Origin: Pseudophaeobacter sp.
Lineage (GTDB): Bacteria > Pseudomonadota > Alphaproteobacteria > Rhodobacterales > Rhodobacteraceae
Direction of reading: 5' to 3'
Assembly (NCBI GenBank): GCA_027019165.1
Contig: JALUXC010000012.1
Span: 504,773 to 568,772 of the forward strand
Length of the DNA: 64,000 bases
Part shown: positions 36,427-45,335 of the stretch, piece after piece
Position numbering within the stretch: position 1 is the stretch's first letter
Layout of the letters: the number at the start of each line of letters is the position of its first letter
Made by a program: the position numbers and the translations under genes
The notes under the pieces: generated by a model
Databases searched by the model: none
What the model was told of the DNA's origin: nothing
The model's input: the letters and a program-made list of their open reading frames with translations, nothing else

Positions 36427-38448
36427 TCAGCCGAGCAGGTCTTTCGCTTTGGCAACGGCGGCCTCTGCGGTGATGCCGAATTTCTCGAACAGCTCCCCGG
36501 CCGGAGCAGACGCCCCAAAACCGTCCATGCCGACAAAGGCGGCTTTCTTTTCCTGACCGCGTTCGCCCAGAAGCCAGCGATCCCAGCCGCCAGCGCGCAC
36601 GGCAGCCTCGATGCCGACGCGCACCGGGCCAGCCGGCAGCACCTTGCGGCGATAGGATTCGTCCTGTTGCGCGAACAGCTCCATGCAGGGCATGGAAACC
36701 ACGCGGGTGCCGATGCCTTCGGCTTCCAGCTTGGCCTTGGCGTCCATCGCAAGCGAAACCTCGGAGCCGGTTGCGATCAGGATCACCTGACGCTTGCCTT
36801 CGGCCTCGGCCAGAACATAGGCTCCCTTTTCGCTGAGGTTGTTCAGTTTGTGCTCGGTGCGCACGGTGGGCAGGTTCTGACGGGTCAGCACCATGACCGA
36901 GGGCGTTTCCTTGGCTGTGACGGCAATTTCCCAGGCCTCGGCGGCCTCAACCGTGTCGGCGGGGCGGAACACATAGGTGTTCGGCGTCGCGCGGCAGATC
37001 GCCAGATGTTCGACCGGCTGGTGGGTTGGGCCGTCTTCGCCAACGCCGATGGAATCGTGGGTCATCACGAATACGGTCGGGATCTTCATCAGGGCCGCGA
37101 GGCGCATGGAGGGACGGGCATAGTCGGTAAAGCAGAAGAAGGTGCCACCATAGGGGCGCATGCCACCGTGCAGGGTCATGCCGTTCATGGCAGCGGCCAT
37201 GCCATGCTCGCGAATGCCCCAATAGACGTAGCGGCCTTTGCGGTTGTCTGTGTCAAAGACACCCAGATCGCCGGTCTTGGTGTTGTTGGAGCCGGTGAGA
37301 TCCGCCGAACCGCCCACGGTTTCCGGCATAAGCGGGTTGATCACCGCAAGCGCCATTTCGCTGGCCTTGCGGGTGGCAACCTTTGGCTGCTCGTCGCTCA
37401 CCTGCTTTTTCAGCGTCTTGATGGCGGCGGACAGTTTCTTGGGGGCCTCCAGCGCATAGGCACGGTTGAAGCGGTCCTGTTTCTGCTTGGATACTTCGGC
37501 AAAGCGGGCCTCCCAGGCCGCACGATCAGCTGCGCCGCGGGTGCCGATGGCCTCCCACTGCGCCTTGATGTCGGCGGGAACTTCGAACTCACCCAGCGGC
37601 GCGCCATAGGCTTCCTTTGCGGCCTTGAGCTGTTCCTTGTCGGTCAGCGCGCCGTGGCCTTTGGAGGTATCCTGTGCCGCGTGGCCCAGGGCAATATGGG
37701 TCTTGCAGGCAATCATCGACGGTTTCTTGGTCTTTTTGGCGGCGATGAGGGCGGCATCGATGGCTTCGGGATCGTGGCCGTCAATTTCAAGAACCTGCCA
37801 GCCGGAGGCCTTGAAACGCTGGATCTGATTTGTGCGGTCGGACAGCTCCACCGTGCCGTCGATGGTGATGTTGTTATTGTCCCAAAGAACGATCAGCTTG
37901 CCCAGTTGCTGGCGGCCTGCGATGCCAATGGCCTCCTGGCTGATGCCTTCCATCAGGCAGCCGTCGCCTGCGATCACATAGGTGTAGTGATCAACGATCT
38001 TTTTGCCATAGTGAGCGCGCTGCATTTCCTCGGCCATGGCAAAGCCCACGGCATTGGCAATGCCCTGACCGAGGGGGCCGGTTGTGGTCTCGACCGCATC
38101 GATCAGGAAGTTCTCCGGATGTCCCGCGGTCAGCGCGCCCATCTGGCGGAAGTTCTTGATCTGATCCAGCGTCACCTGTTCATCGCCCATGAGGTACAGC
38201 AGCGAATAGATCAGCATCGACCCGTGACCTGCGGACAGGATGAACCGGTCGCGGTCGGCCCACTTGGGTGCCTTTACGTCGAATTTGAGATGTTTTTCAA
38301 ACAGGACGGTGGCCACATCGGCCATGCCGATCGGCATGCCGGAATGGCCGGAATTGGCGGCGGTGACGGCATCGAGGGTCAGGGCGCGGATGGCCGCGGC
38401 CTTGTTCCAATGATCGGGATTTGCGTTGCGCAGGGCTGTCAGGTCCAC
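36427..38448 (-). CDS. tkt: transketolase
   Basis: ThDP enzyme of the non-oxidative pentose phosphate pathway. 673 residues from a GTG at 38448 with AGGAAC seven bases upstream. The ThDP/metal motif GDGCLMEG with [10 protein letters not shown] near residues 155-190, and the N-terminal [15 protein letters not shown] block are clear. The C-terminal half has the conserved [25 protein letters not shown] segment. A terminator follows. The coiled-coil-zapA pair is divergent from it across 282 bases in which I see no gene; tkt next to zapA is common in alphaproteobacteria. Confidence 0.97.
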   Translation of the reverse strand: MDLTALRNANPDHWNKAAAIRALTLDAVTAANSGHSGMPIGMADVATVLFEKHLKFDVKAPKWADRDRFILSAGHGSMLIYSLLYLMGDEQVTLDQIKNFRQMGALTAGHPENFLIDAVETTTGPLGQGIANAVGFAMAEEMQRAHYGKKIVDHYTYVIAGDGCLMEGISQEAIGIAGRQQLGKLIVLWDNNNITIDGTVELSDRTNQIQRFKASGWQVLEIDGHDPEAIDAALIAAKKTKKPSMIACKTHIALGHAAQDTSKGHGALTDKEQLKAAKEAYGAPLGEFEVPADIKAQWEAIGTRGAADRAAWEARFAEVSKQKQDRFNRAYALEAPKKLSAAIKTLKKQVSDEQPKVATRKASEMALAVINPLMPETVGGSADLTGSNNTKTGDLGVFDTDNRKGRYVYWGIREHGMAAAMNGMTLHGGMRPYGGTFFCFTDYARPSMRLAALMKIPTVFVMTHDSIGVGEDGPTHQPVEHLAICRATPNTYVFRPADTVEAAEAWEIAVTAKETPSVMVLTRQNLPTVRTEHKLNNLSEKGAYVLAEAEGKRQVILIATGSEVSLAMDAKAKLEAEGIGTRVVSMPCMELFAQQDESYRRKVLPAGPVRVGIEAAVRAGGWDRWLLGERGQEKKAAFVGMDGFGASAPAGELFEKFGITAEAAVAKAKDLLG

Positions 38449-38730
38449 TGAACTGTTCCTTTAGATTGGCAGGCAGATTGGGCGCTCAATACCAGTGATG
38501 CGGCAAAGATCAAGCGCTGGTGGGGGTTTCTTCTGTTGGAACACGAAGGTTCGCTTGCAAGTGCTTGAAAGCAAACAGGGGGTGTTTTACTCCTTCATTG
38601 GCTAAGGTGAACGAAGGTTTCGTCGACCCAATGTGATTCGCGTGCGACGCTGGAAGAGCTGAATGCGCAGAAAAACGGGCGAAAAAGACGGGCGCGGCGC
38701 TTTGGCGACGTTGACGGGTGAGGGACAGGC

Positions 38731-39528
38731 ATGAACCAGATCGAAGATTTGCAAGGGCGTATTCTGGCCGCGATGGAGCGGATCGACGCCGGGGTCGGAA
38801 CACTCGAAGCGGCCAAGGCTTCTGCCGAAGCCCGGGCGGTTGAAGCGGCGGATACCAGCGCACTGGAAGATGCCCTTGAAGAGGAACGCATTGCAAATGC
38901 CCAGTTGACCGAACGGGTCAAAGTCTTGCGTGCGCGGCAAAAAGAACTGGAAGCGCAGGCAGGCGCCGCACCGACTGCGGCTGGCGGCGAGAGCGCCGAG
39001 GACATTGCGGCCATGAAGGCCGAACTGGAGCTGTTGCGCAATGAGGCCGGAAATTCTCCTGAGACCGAGGCATTGAAGCAGGAAGTTGCTCGCCTTAAAA
39101 CTCAGCTGGAAGTCGTGCAAAACACCGCTGCGAGCGAAAAGGAAACACTTGAGGTTCGTATCGAAGAGCTGGAAACCGCCAACGCCCAACTGAGTGGCTC
39201 CCAAGCGGGTGCTGCGGGGTCTGCCGACAGGGCGCTCGACGAGGAGATCACGCCAGAGGGGGCTGGAGAAATGCTGATCCGCCTTGATACGGAACTTCAG
39301 CAGTTGCGGCTGGCCAATGAGCAACTGCGCACTTCAAACGCAGCGCTTCGCGAAGCCAATGCTGAAGGCCTGGGCGATGCCGGGTTGATCAACGCGGCGA
39401 TGGCAGCCGAGATTGACGGGCTGCGGGCCGCGCAAGCCAGCGACAAGGCCCAGGTCAATGCGGTTCTGGCGCGGCTTGAGCCGCTTTTGGCCGGTGCGCC
39501 CAATCTGCCCGAAGGAGAGGAAGTCTGA
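38731..39528 (+). CDS. coiled-coil protein coupled to zapA, function unknown
   Basis: 265 residues with an ATG preceded by GAGGGACAGGC. Almost the whole chain is predicted coiled coil by eye: long runs of Glu, Ala, Leu and Lys in heptads, with a Gly/Ala-rich break near 70-85. There is no signal or membrane segment, so it is cytosolic. Its TGA overlaps the zapA ATG (TGATG), a sign of translational coupling and balanced amounts. I do not recognise the family. Because its partner is zapA, it may be a division-ring cofactor comparable in role to ZapB, but that is inference from position. Confidence 0.75.
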   Translation: MNQIEDLQGRILAAMERIDAGVGTLEAAKASAEARAVEAADTSALEDALEEERIANAQLTERVKVLRARQKELEAQAGAAPTAAGGESAEDIAAMKAELELLRNEAGNSPETEALKQEVARLKTQLEVVQNTAASEKETLEVRIEELETANAQLSGSQAGAAGSADRALDEEITPEGAGEMLIRLDTELQQLRLANEQLRTSNAALREANAEGLGDAGLINAAMAAEIDGLRAAQASDKAQVNAVLARLEPLLAGAPNLPEGEEV

Positions 39529-39947
39529 TGCCCGAAGTGACCATTCATATCGGTGGCCGTGGTTTTGAGGTCTCCTGCCAGGAAGGCGAAGAAAGCTATC
39601 TGCACTCAGCTGCAAAAATGCTGGACGATGAGGCGCAGGTGCTGTCCGACCAGATAGGACGGATGCCCGAAGCACGGATGCTGTTGATGGCCGGGCTGAT
39701 GCTGGCTGACAAGACCGCCGCCGTGGAAGACCGCATCAAAGAGGTCGAAGCCGTCCTTGCCGAACGCGACGCTGAACTGGCCCAACGCACCGCAGAATTG
39801 GAAGAGCTGCGCAACGCTCCGCCGCCTGAGCCGGAACGCATCGAGGTGCCGGTGGTGCCGCCGCAGGTCGAGGAAGGCCTGGCTGAAGTTGCCGCCCGTG
39901 CTGAGGCCCTGGCTCAGCAGATCGAAGAAAAGGCCGCCGCGCAATGA
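39528..39947 (+). CDS. zapA: cell division protein ZapA
   Basis: 139 residues. The N-terminal domain (VTIHIGGRGFEVSCQEGEESYLHSAAKMLD) is the ZapA fold, followed by a coiled coil over about 35-95. ZapA cross-links FtsZ filaments. The tail after residue 95 is longer and Pro/Glu-rich (APPPEPERIEVPVVPPQ), a common extension in Rhodobacteraceae. It is coupled to the coiled-coil gene before it. A strong hairpin follows within 40 bases; I looked for 6S RNA after zapA, but the gap to grxD is only about 97 bases. Confidence 0.9.
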   Translation: MPEVTIHIGGRGFEVSCQEGEESYLHSAAKMLDDEAQVLSDQIGRMPEARMLLMAGLMLADKTAAVEDRIKEVEAVLAERDAELAQRTAELEELRNAPPPEPERIEVPVVPPQVEEGLAEVAARAEALAQQIEEKAAAQ

Positions 39948-39984
39948 GGCTTTGGCGCGCTTGAGTAGCAACCTATTCAAAAAC

Positions 39985-40022
39985 AAACGGGCCTGTCACG
40001 CGCACCGCGGACAGGCCCGTTT
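39985..40022. terminator. bidirectional intrinsic terminator
   Basis: 12-bp perfect stem AAACGGGCCTGT / ACAGGCCCGTTT with a 14-base loop between convergent zapA and grxD. T runs are better on the minus side (GTTTTT) than on the plus side. Confidence 0.85.
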
Positions 40023-40044
40023 CAATTTCTGTGACTGAAAGCCG

Positions 40045-40407
40045 TTAGCCGTTGGCTTCGCGAATCTTGTCTGCTGCGGCCTTGTCAAAAGCGACGCCGT
40101 TCTGCTCGAACATGCCATCAAGCTCACCGGAAAGCGTCATCTCTGTGATGATATCGCAGCCGCCCACGAACTCACCCTTGACGTAAAGCTGGGGAATGGT
40201 TGGCCAGTCGGAGTAGTCCTTGATGCCCTGGCGGATTTCTTCGTCGGCGAGAACGTTCACATCGGTGTAATCCACGCCGATGTAGTTCAAGACGCCCGCC
40301 ACGCGGGAGGAAAAGCCGCACTGGGGCATTTCCTTGGTGCCTTTCATGTAGAGCACCACGTCGTTGCTTTTGACGGTTTCGTCGATACGGGTCTTTGCGT
40401 CACTCAT
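40045..40407 (-). CDS. grxD: monothiol glutaredoxin (Grx4-type)
   Basis: 120 residues. The monothiol active site CGFS is at 30-33 after KGTKEMPQ, with the conserved [19 protein letters not shown] glutathione-binding region near 64-83. These proteins carry and transfer [2Fe-2S] clusters with BolA partners in place of reducing disulfides. bolA lies about 700 bases upstream on the same strand, with two small genes between, so a Grx-BolA pair is expected. GAGGAA is eight bases before the ATG. Confidence 0.94.
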   Translation of the reverse strand: MSDAKTRIDETVKSNDVVLYMKGTKEMPQCGFSSRVAGVLNYIGVDYTDVNVLADEEIRQGIKDYSDWPTIPQLYVKGEFVGGCDIITEMTLSGELDGMFEQNGVAFDKAAADKIREANG

Positions 40408-40435
40408 TGGGGTGTTCCTCGAATATACGTCGTGT

Positions 40436-40690
40436 CTAGTTTCGATACCGGAAGCGCCGAGTGGTTGCGGCGTTGGCTTCTTCCAGCCTTTTGTTTTCTC
40501 GATTTACGCTTTCCACAAGATCCAGGTCTGTCGCCTCCATTCCCAGTTCAGCAACTCGAGCGTGTTTGTCTGATTTTGGTTGCGCATGGGACAAGGGGCG
40601 CCGTTTTCCTCGTTTTGTAACGCTCTGGATGAAGACAGCCAAGGCGAGCAGCGCCACGCCGCCGATCAGCACCCAGAGTTGGGGTGTCAT
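40436..40690 (-). CDS. small single-span membrane protein, unknown
   Basis: 84 residues. ATG at 40690 with an AAGGTG site six bases upstream. One hydrophobic segment at about 5-24 ([20 protein letters not shown]) is followed by basic RGKRRP and a charged, helical tail ending RRFRYRN, so the protein is likely anchored with its C-terminus in the cytosol. No family recognised. It sits 28 bases before grxD on the same strand, so co-expression with grxD is likely. Confidence 0.6.
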   Translation of the reverse strand: MTPQLWVLIGGVALLALAVFIQSVTKRGKRRPLSHAQPKSDKHARVAELGMEATDLDLVESVNRENKRLEEANAATTRRFRYRN

Positions 40691-40855
40691 CTCGGCACCT
40701 TGGTGATCAGGTCAAGTCCATGAAGTACAACGTTGGTTGCGTCCATCTTGCGGTTTCCTTCTGGCGTTCGTGCCGGTCGTGATTGGTTTGGATGTAGGAG
40801 AGAAGGTTTGCAATGGTAGGCCCCGTCATGGAAGGACCTTGCATCGGCCTTTGGG

Positions 40856-41035
40856 CTAGAAACGGTCCATATACTTGTTGAGGGTTCGAGACGTCATCTC
40901 GGCCATTCGCTCTTGCTTTTCTTCTTCCAGTTCAGCTTCCAATTCGGGGTGTTTTCCATCCAGAGGCACAAAGGGCAAATCCTTCCTTCTGGGCTTGTCG
41001 TTGCGCATTAGAAACAACATCGCTCCCAGAACCAC
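40856..41035 (-). CDS. very small membrane-anchor protein, start unclear
   Basis: 59 residues if the GTG at 41035 is used; ATG at 41020 gives 54. A hydrophobic N-terminus (VVLGAMLFLM) is followed by RNDKPRRKDLPFVPL and an acidic helix ELEAELEEEKQERMAEM, ending NKYMDRF. A stop codon lies 12 codons before the GTG, and no good ribosome site is visible, so it may also be the remnant of a slightly longer gene. The hydrophobic-then-charged layout resembles its neighbour. Composition and frame look coding. Confidence 0.45.
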   Translation of the reverse strand: MVLGAMLFLMRNDKPRRKDLPFVPLDGKHPELEAELEEEKQERMAEMTSRTLNKYMDRF

Positions 41036-41083
41036 AGACGGCCAAAGCAGCAGGCCAGTTCAAAGTGGCCAATTGGAAGACAA

Positions 41084-41320
41084 TTACTCAGGAGCCTTGG
41101 TGGTGAGGGCCAGGGCGTGAAGTTCGCCATTGGCACCGTCCATCTTGCCCTTCAGGGCCGCATAGACGGCGCGCTGCTGTTGTACGCGGTTCTTGCCGCG
41201 AAAGCTCTCGTCGATGACCATTGCGGACATATGCACGCCGTCTGTGCCGCCGACCTGGATTTGGGCGTCCGGGAAGGAGGCGCGCAGAAGCTCTTCGATT
41301 TCATGGGCCTGCATGGGCAT
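41084..41320 (-). CDS. BolA family protein
   Basis: 78 residues, ATG at 41320 with GAGG ten bases upstream; the ATG two codons later is equally possible. The fold shows HEIEELLRASFPDAQIQVGG, DGVHMSAMVIDESFRGKNRVQQQRAVYAAL and a C-terminal ALALTTKAPE. His, and the Arg-rich loop, are the residues that meet the Grx4 cluster in BolA-Grx complexes. Lying between purL and grxD, it is likely the IbaG/BolA2-type partner of the GrxD here. The role in iron sensing is inferred from the family. Confidence 0.92.
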   Translation of the reverse strand: MPMQAHEIEELLRASFPDAQIQVGGTDGVHMSAMVIDESFRGKNRVQQQRAVYAALKGKMDGANGELHALALTTKAPE

Positions 41321-41434
41321 TGCGTGGGATCCTCGTGTCTCTGTTCGATGAAAATGTAGGGCCGTCCTCGGCGCAGTTCAAGCCGGGAGATGCTCCCGCC
41401 CCGCGCGGCCAGATTGAAAATCTGACCTTGCGAG

Positions 41435-41474
41435 TTGGGCCCGGCAGCGCGCAAAAGCGCGCTGCCGGGCCCAA
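41435..41474. repeat. 18-bp perfect inverted repeat with AAAA loop
   Basis: Arms 41435-41452 and 41457-41474 are perfectly complementary (TTGGGCCCGGCAGCGCGC and its reverse complement). It lies between purL (stop at 41546) and bolA (start at 41320), both on the minus strand. There is no U tract on that strand after the stem. It may end transcription, block decay or bind a protein; function unknown. A second, smaller stem GGGCGC / GCGCCC lies at 41514-41531. Confidence 0.8.
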
Positions 41475-41545
41475 GGCCGCCAAGGGGATCTTGCCAAAGG
41501 CAAGGGCACCTGCGGGCGCGGGAGAGCGCCCCTGTCGGTTATTGA

Positions 41546-43711
41546 TCAGGCTACGGCACTGGCAAAGCTGCTGCGGAAGATCTGAGACAATTCTTCAAGC
41601 GACGCTTCGCTGCCGCCGAGTTTCACGGTCTCGCCTGTGAAACGGCCAACCGAAGCTACGGTAACGCCCGCCTGACCGGCTGCCAGCATCAGCGCTTCGG
41701 CCTGGTCAAAGTTGCAGGCCACAAGATAGCGCGCCTGATCTTCACCAAAGAGGCTGGGCGTGTCGCCGGCATCGAGCTGAACGCCAACGCCTGCCTCTTC
41801 GGCCAGTTCAAAGGCCGCAAGGGCCAGGCCACCATCGCCCAGATCGGTGCAGGCCTTGATAAGCTCGCGATTGGCGCGGATGAATTCGCCGTTGCGCTTT
41901 TCGACCTCCAGATCCACAGCCGGGGCATCGCCCTCTTCGCGGTTGAAGACTTCCGCCAGAAGGGCCGACTGGCCAAGATGGCCTGTGGTTTCACCAATCA
42001 AAAGGGCGATATGACCCTCGCGCACCTCGCCGGTGATCGCCTCTTCGCCCTCTGCGATCAGGCCAACGGCGCCGATGGTTGGGGTCGGCAGGATTCCCTG
42101 ACCGTCGGTTTCATTGTAAAGCGAGACATTGCCTGAGACGATCGGCATGTCGAGCGCGGCCACAGCTTCACCGATGCCTTTGATGGCGCCGACGAACTGG
42201 CCCATGATTTCCGGCTTTTCCGGGTTGCCGAAGTTGAGGTTGTCGGTGGTGGCCAGCGGCAGGGCGCCAACGGCACAAAGGTTGCGATAGGCTTCGGCCA
42301 CGGCCTGTTTGCCGCCCTCAACGGGGTTGGCTTTGACGTAGCGCGGGGTCACATCCGAGGTAAACGCCAACTGCTTGCCCGTTCCATGCACACGCACGAT
42401 GCCCGATCCGGCACCGGGGCGACGGGCGGTGTCGCCCATCACGGTGGTGTCATATTGTTCGTAGACCCACTGTTTGCCTGCGTAGTTGGGCGAGGAAATC
42501 AGCGCCTTGAGGCCGTCGATGGGATCGATGGTCGGCACATCCTCGTCGCTGAGCGCCTCTGCCGCCGCGGTGGGGACCCAGGGGCGGTCGTATTCAGGCG
42601 CCGAGGAGGAGAGTTTCGAAAGCGGCAGATCCGCTTTCACCTCATTGTTGTGCATGATGAGAAAGCGGTCTTCGGCGATGGTTTCGCCGACGATGGCGAA
42701 ATCGAGGTCCCATTTCTCGAAGACGGCCTTGGCTTCGGCCTCCTTTTCGGGCTTCAGCACCATCAGCATCCGCTCCTGGGATTCCGACAGCATCATCTCA
42801 TAGGCGCTCATGCCTTCTTCGCGCTGGGGCACACATTCAAGGTTCAGCTTGATGCCCAGCTCGCCCTTGTCGCCCATTTCCACAGCAGAGCAGGTGAGGC
42901 CTGCCGCGCCCATATCCTGGATTGAGATCACCGCGCCGGTTTGCATCAACTCCAGAGTCGCTTCCATCAGGCGCTTTTCGGTGAAGGGGTCGCCAACCTG
43001 AACGGTGGGGCGCTTTTCCTCGATGGTGTCATCAAATTCCGCCGAGGCCATGGTGGCGCCGCCGACGCCATCGCGCCCCGTCTTGGCGCCAAGGTAGACC
43101 ACCGGCATGCCGACGCCCGAGGCGGCGGAGTAGAAGATGCTATCGGTCTTCACGAGGCCCGCAGCAAAGGCATTCACCAGGCAGTTGCCGTTATAAGCGG
43201 GGTGGAAGCGCACCTCGCCGCCCGCACAGGGAACGCCGAAACAGTTGCCATAGCCGCCGATACCTTCGACCACACCGTTGACCAGCTGGCGGGTCTTGGG
43301 GTGGGAGGGTTCACCGAAGGAGAGTGAATTCATCGAGGCGATGGGACGTGCCCCCATGGTAAAGACATCGCGCAGGATGCCGCCAACACCGGTCGCCGCA
43401 CCCTGATAGGGTTCGATATAAGAGGGGTGATTGTGGCTTTCCATCTTGAAGACCACCGCATCCCCATCGCCAATATCGACGATACCGGCATTTTCACCGG
43501 GGCCACAGATCACCTGCGGGCCGCTGGTGGGCAGGGTGCGCAGCCATTTCTTGGAGGATTTGTAAGAACAATGCTCGTTCCACATGGCGGAAAAGATGCC
43601 AAGCTCGGTAAATGTCGGCTCGCGGCCAATGATCTCGAGGATCAGATCGTATTCCTCGGGTTTCAGTCCGTGGCTCTCAATCAGTTCCGGCGTGATGGCT
43701 GGTTCCTGCAT
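41546..43711 (-). CDS. purL: phosphoribosylformylglycinamidine synthase subunit PurL (small type)
   Basis: Fourth step of purine synthesis, FGAR to FGAM, acting with PurQ and PurS. 721 residues from the ATG at 43711, which has GGGGA ten bases upstream; the ATG at 43720 adds three. The small-type PurL signatures are present: [15 protein letters not shown] near 45, [27 protein letters not shown] near 70-97, and [21 protein letters not shown] and [15 protein letters not shown]. purQ and purS are not in the window. A hairpin-rich 220-base gap separates it from bolA. Confidence 0.96.
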   Translation of the reverse strand: MQEPAITPELIESHGLKPEEYDLILEIIGREPTFTELGIFSAMWNEHCSYKSSKKWLRTLPTSGPQVICGPGENAGIVDIGDGDAVVFKMESHNHPSYIEPYQGAATGVGGILRDVFTMGARPIASMNSLSFGEPSHPKTRQLVNGVVEGIGGYGNCFGVPCAGGEVRFHPAYNGNCLVNAFAAGLVKTDSIFYSAASGVGMPVVYLGAKTGRDGVGGATMASAEFDDTIEEKRPTVQVGDPFTEKRLMEATLELMQTGAVISIQDMGAAGLTCSAVEMGDKGELGIKLNLECVPQREEGMSAYEMMLSESQERMLMVLKPEKEAEAKAVFEKWDLDFAIVGETIAEDRFLIMHNNEVKADLPLSKLSSSAPEYDRPWVPTAAAEALSDEDVPTIDPIDGLKALISSPNYAGKQWVYEQYDTTVMGDTARRPGAGSGIVRVHGTGKQLAFTSDVTPRYVKANPVEGGKQAVAEAYRNLCAVGALPLATTDNLNFGNPEKPEIMGQFVGAIKGIGEAVAALDMPIVSGNVSLYNETDGQGILPTPTIGAVGLIAEGEEAITGEVREGHIALLIGETTGHLGQSALLAEVFNREEGDAPAVDLEVEKRNGEFIRANRELIKACTDLGDGGLALAAFELAEEAGVGVQLDAGDTPSLFGEDQARYLVACNFDQAEALMLAAGQAGVTVASVGRFTGETVKLGGSEASLEELSQIFRSSFASAVA

Positions 43712-44252
43712 CCGTGTCATATCCCCAGTGGCTGCGATTGCGCGCCTTTTAGGCTATGGACGCGCGCGAAGGAAGGGCAAAGCGCAAGGCAAGGACATCG
43801 ACCCGGACTTTGTCGGTCAACAGCGTGGTGCTCACCTGTGTGATTTCGGGCGTGATTCTCTTTTTCGAGCAGTTTTGGAGAGAGAGTGCGTTGCGGGATT
43901 GCCTTGATTTTGTGCAGTCTGCAATTGAGAGCCGTCATTTCGGGCCGGTTCCCTTTTGGGGGACGAGGTTGCCTGGGGTGGCGACCACTGTCTCTTGTTG
44001 TGGTGTGCTGATTGTGCGCTCAGTGGTGCCGTCTGTCGCGGTCAAACTAATCTGACTGGGCCAAAGCCAAAAAAAAAGGCCGAGCACTAAGCTCGGCCGA
44101 AGTCCAACAGGGAGGTATGAAGCGCGCCGAAGCGCCGTCTTCATGAGGGTGATTTAGGGGTAGCGCTTCACTGCTTCAAGAAGTTTCAGTCCGAATTTCC
44201 GTCAATTCTGCTATGCATTTTTTGCATAGCTTGAACGGCATTCGGGCTGAAT
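43712..44252. other. 540-base region without a supported gene
   Basis: Between purL (minus, start 43711) and the LysR gene (minus, stop 44253). It contains the LysR gene's terminator at 44069-44098 and presumably the purL promoter. A 99-codon plus-strand frame at 43756-44055 has one hydrophobic stretch but no ribosome site or family match, so I do not call it. Confidence 0.5.
44069..44098 (-). terminator. intrinsic terminator for minus-strand LysR transcript
   Basis: On the minus strand an 8-bp perfect stem GGCCGAGC / GCTCGGCC with a 5-base loop is followed by nine T. It is about 150 bases after the LysR gene stop. Confidence 0.9.
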
Positions 44253-45158
44253 TTAGAGTTTCCCTAACTCTTTCATGTGTTTGCGATGCGCCATGATTTC
44301 GTTCTGGACGAAATCGCGAAAGGCTGAAACCCGCTGCGAATGGCGCAATTCTTCCGGATAGGCCAGATACACAGGTACGCCGCTGGTGTCTTCATGGGGC
44401 AGAACCTGAACCAGGTCGGGGAAATCTTCGGTCACATAGTCAGGGAGGATCCCGATTCCGAGATCGTGCAACACGCCCTGCAACACGCCAAAGTAGTTGT
44501 TGACCGACAGCATGGATGCGGGGCTGTGGGTGATCAGTTTCTGCACCAGAATGGCCGCCGATCCCACCTGGGCGGAGTTCTGATTCTGACAGATCAGACG
44601 ATGATCCTTGATGTCTTCAATGGTTTGCGGTGTCCCGTTGCGGTCGAGATATGCGCGCGATGCATAAAGCCGCATCTGTACGGTCATCAAGCGTTTGCGA
44701 ACAAGGTCGGCCTGGCTGGGCTCTTTCATGCGGATGGCCACATCGGCCTCGCGCATGGGCAGATCGAGAACGCGCTCTTCCAGCATCAGGTCGATTTTGA
44801 GGTTTGGATATTGCTCAAACAGTTTTGTCAGGCGCGGCGCCAGCCAGAGCGTGCCGAACCCAAAGGTGGTGGTCACGCGCAGTTCGCCAAAAACCTCTTC
44901 TTCACTGTCGCGTATTCGGGCTGATGCGGCCTCAAGCCGTTTGGACATGGATTTTGTCGCATCGAACAACAGTTCGCCTTGTTCGGTCAGGATCAACCCC
45001 CGCGCATGGCGGTGAAATAACGTGACGTTCAGGCTTTCTTCCAGTGCGCGGATCTGGCGGCTGACGGCAGATTGCGACAGGTTCAGCTTGTCACCCGCAT
45101 GGGTCAGGCTGCCGACGTCCGCAACGGCGTGAAAAATTCTTAGCTTGTCCCAATCCAT
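44253..45158 (-). CDS. LysR family transcriptional regulator
   Basis: 301 residues. The N-terminal helix-turn-helix covers about 1-60 with SLTHAGDKLNLSQSAVSRQIRALEE, and the periplasmic-binding-like effector domain follows from about 90. It is divergent from the indolepyruvate:ferredoxin oxidoreductase gene across 177 bases, the classic arrangement of a LysR regulator and its target, so control of that gene is likely. The inducer is unknown; aryl pyruvates or aromatic amino acids would be logical. The terminator at 44069 matches its 3' end. Confidence 0.9.
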   Translation of the reverse strand: MDWDKLRIFHAVADVGSLTHAGDKLNLSQSAVSRQIRALEESLNVTLFHRHARGLILTEQGELLFDATKSMSKRLEAASARIRDSEEEVFGELRVTTTFGFGTLWLAPRLTKLFEQYPNLKIDLMLEERVLDLPMREADVAIRMKEPSQADLVRKRLMTVQMRLYASRAYLDRNGTPQTIEDIKDHRLICQNQNSAQVGSAAILVQKLITHSPASMLSVNNYFGVLQGVLHDLGIGILPDYVTEDFPDLVQVLPHEDTSGVPVYLAYPEELRHSQRVSAFRDFVQNEIMAHRKHMKELGKL

Positions 45159-45250
45159 ATCCGTTACTTTCGCTCTGTCGCCCTCAGACTATATGAAACT
45201 GTACCCTTGGATCAATTTCCGATCGCATGCGAGGCCTAACGGAAAGGATA

Positions 45251-45293
45251 TTGACAAAATGCCCGATACAGGTCAGCATTTGTGACCTAATAT
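45251..45293 (+). promoter_or_regulatory. promoter-like TTGACA and palindrome AGGTCA-N7-TGACCT
   Basis: TTGACA at 45251-45256 is a perfect -35 element. Within the following bases a perfect inverted repeat, AGGTCA at 45270-45275 and TGACCT at 45283-45288, fills the region where the -10 would lie, with TAATAT at 45288-45293. It is a likely operator for the oxidoreductase gene, but the protein that binds is unknown. Confidence 0.5.
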
Positions 45294-45335
45294 CGATGAA
45301 AAAGATTGCAAGCCACCTTTGGTTGGGAGGACCGG

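Noticed and set aside
39948-40044. 6S RNA after zapA
   Set aside because: In many bacteria it lies there, but the gap to grxD is under 100 bases and contains only a terminator.
43756-44055. 99-codon plus-strand frame with a hydrophobic stretch between purL and the LysR gene
   Set aside because: No ribosome site, no family features, and it runs over the opposite-strand purL upstream region and close to the LysR terminator.
43935-44144. 69-codon minus-strand frame containing FFWLW
   Set aside because: The aromatic stretch is the translated T run of the LysR terminator, so it is a by-product of that hairpin.
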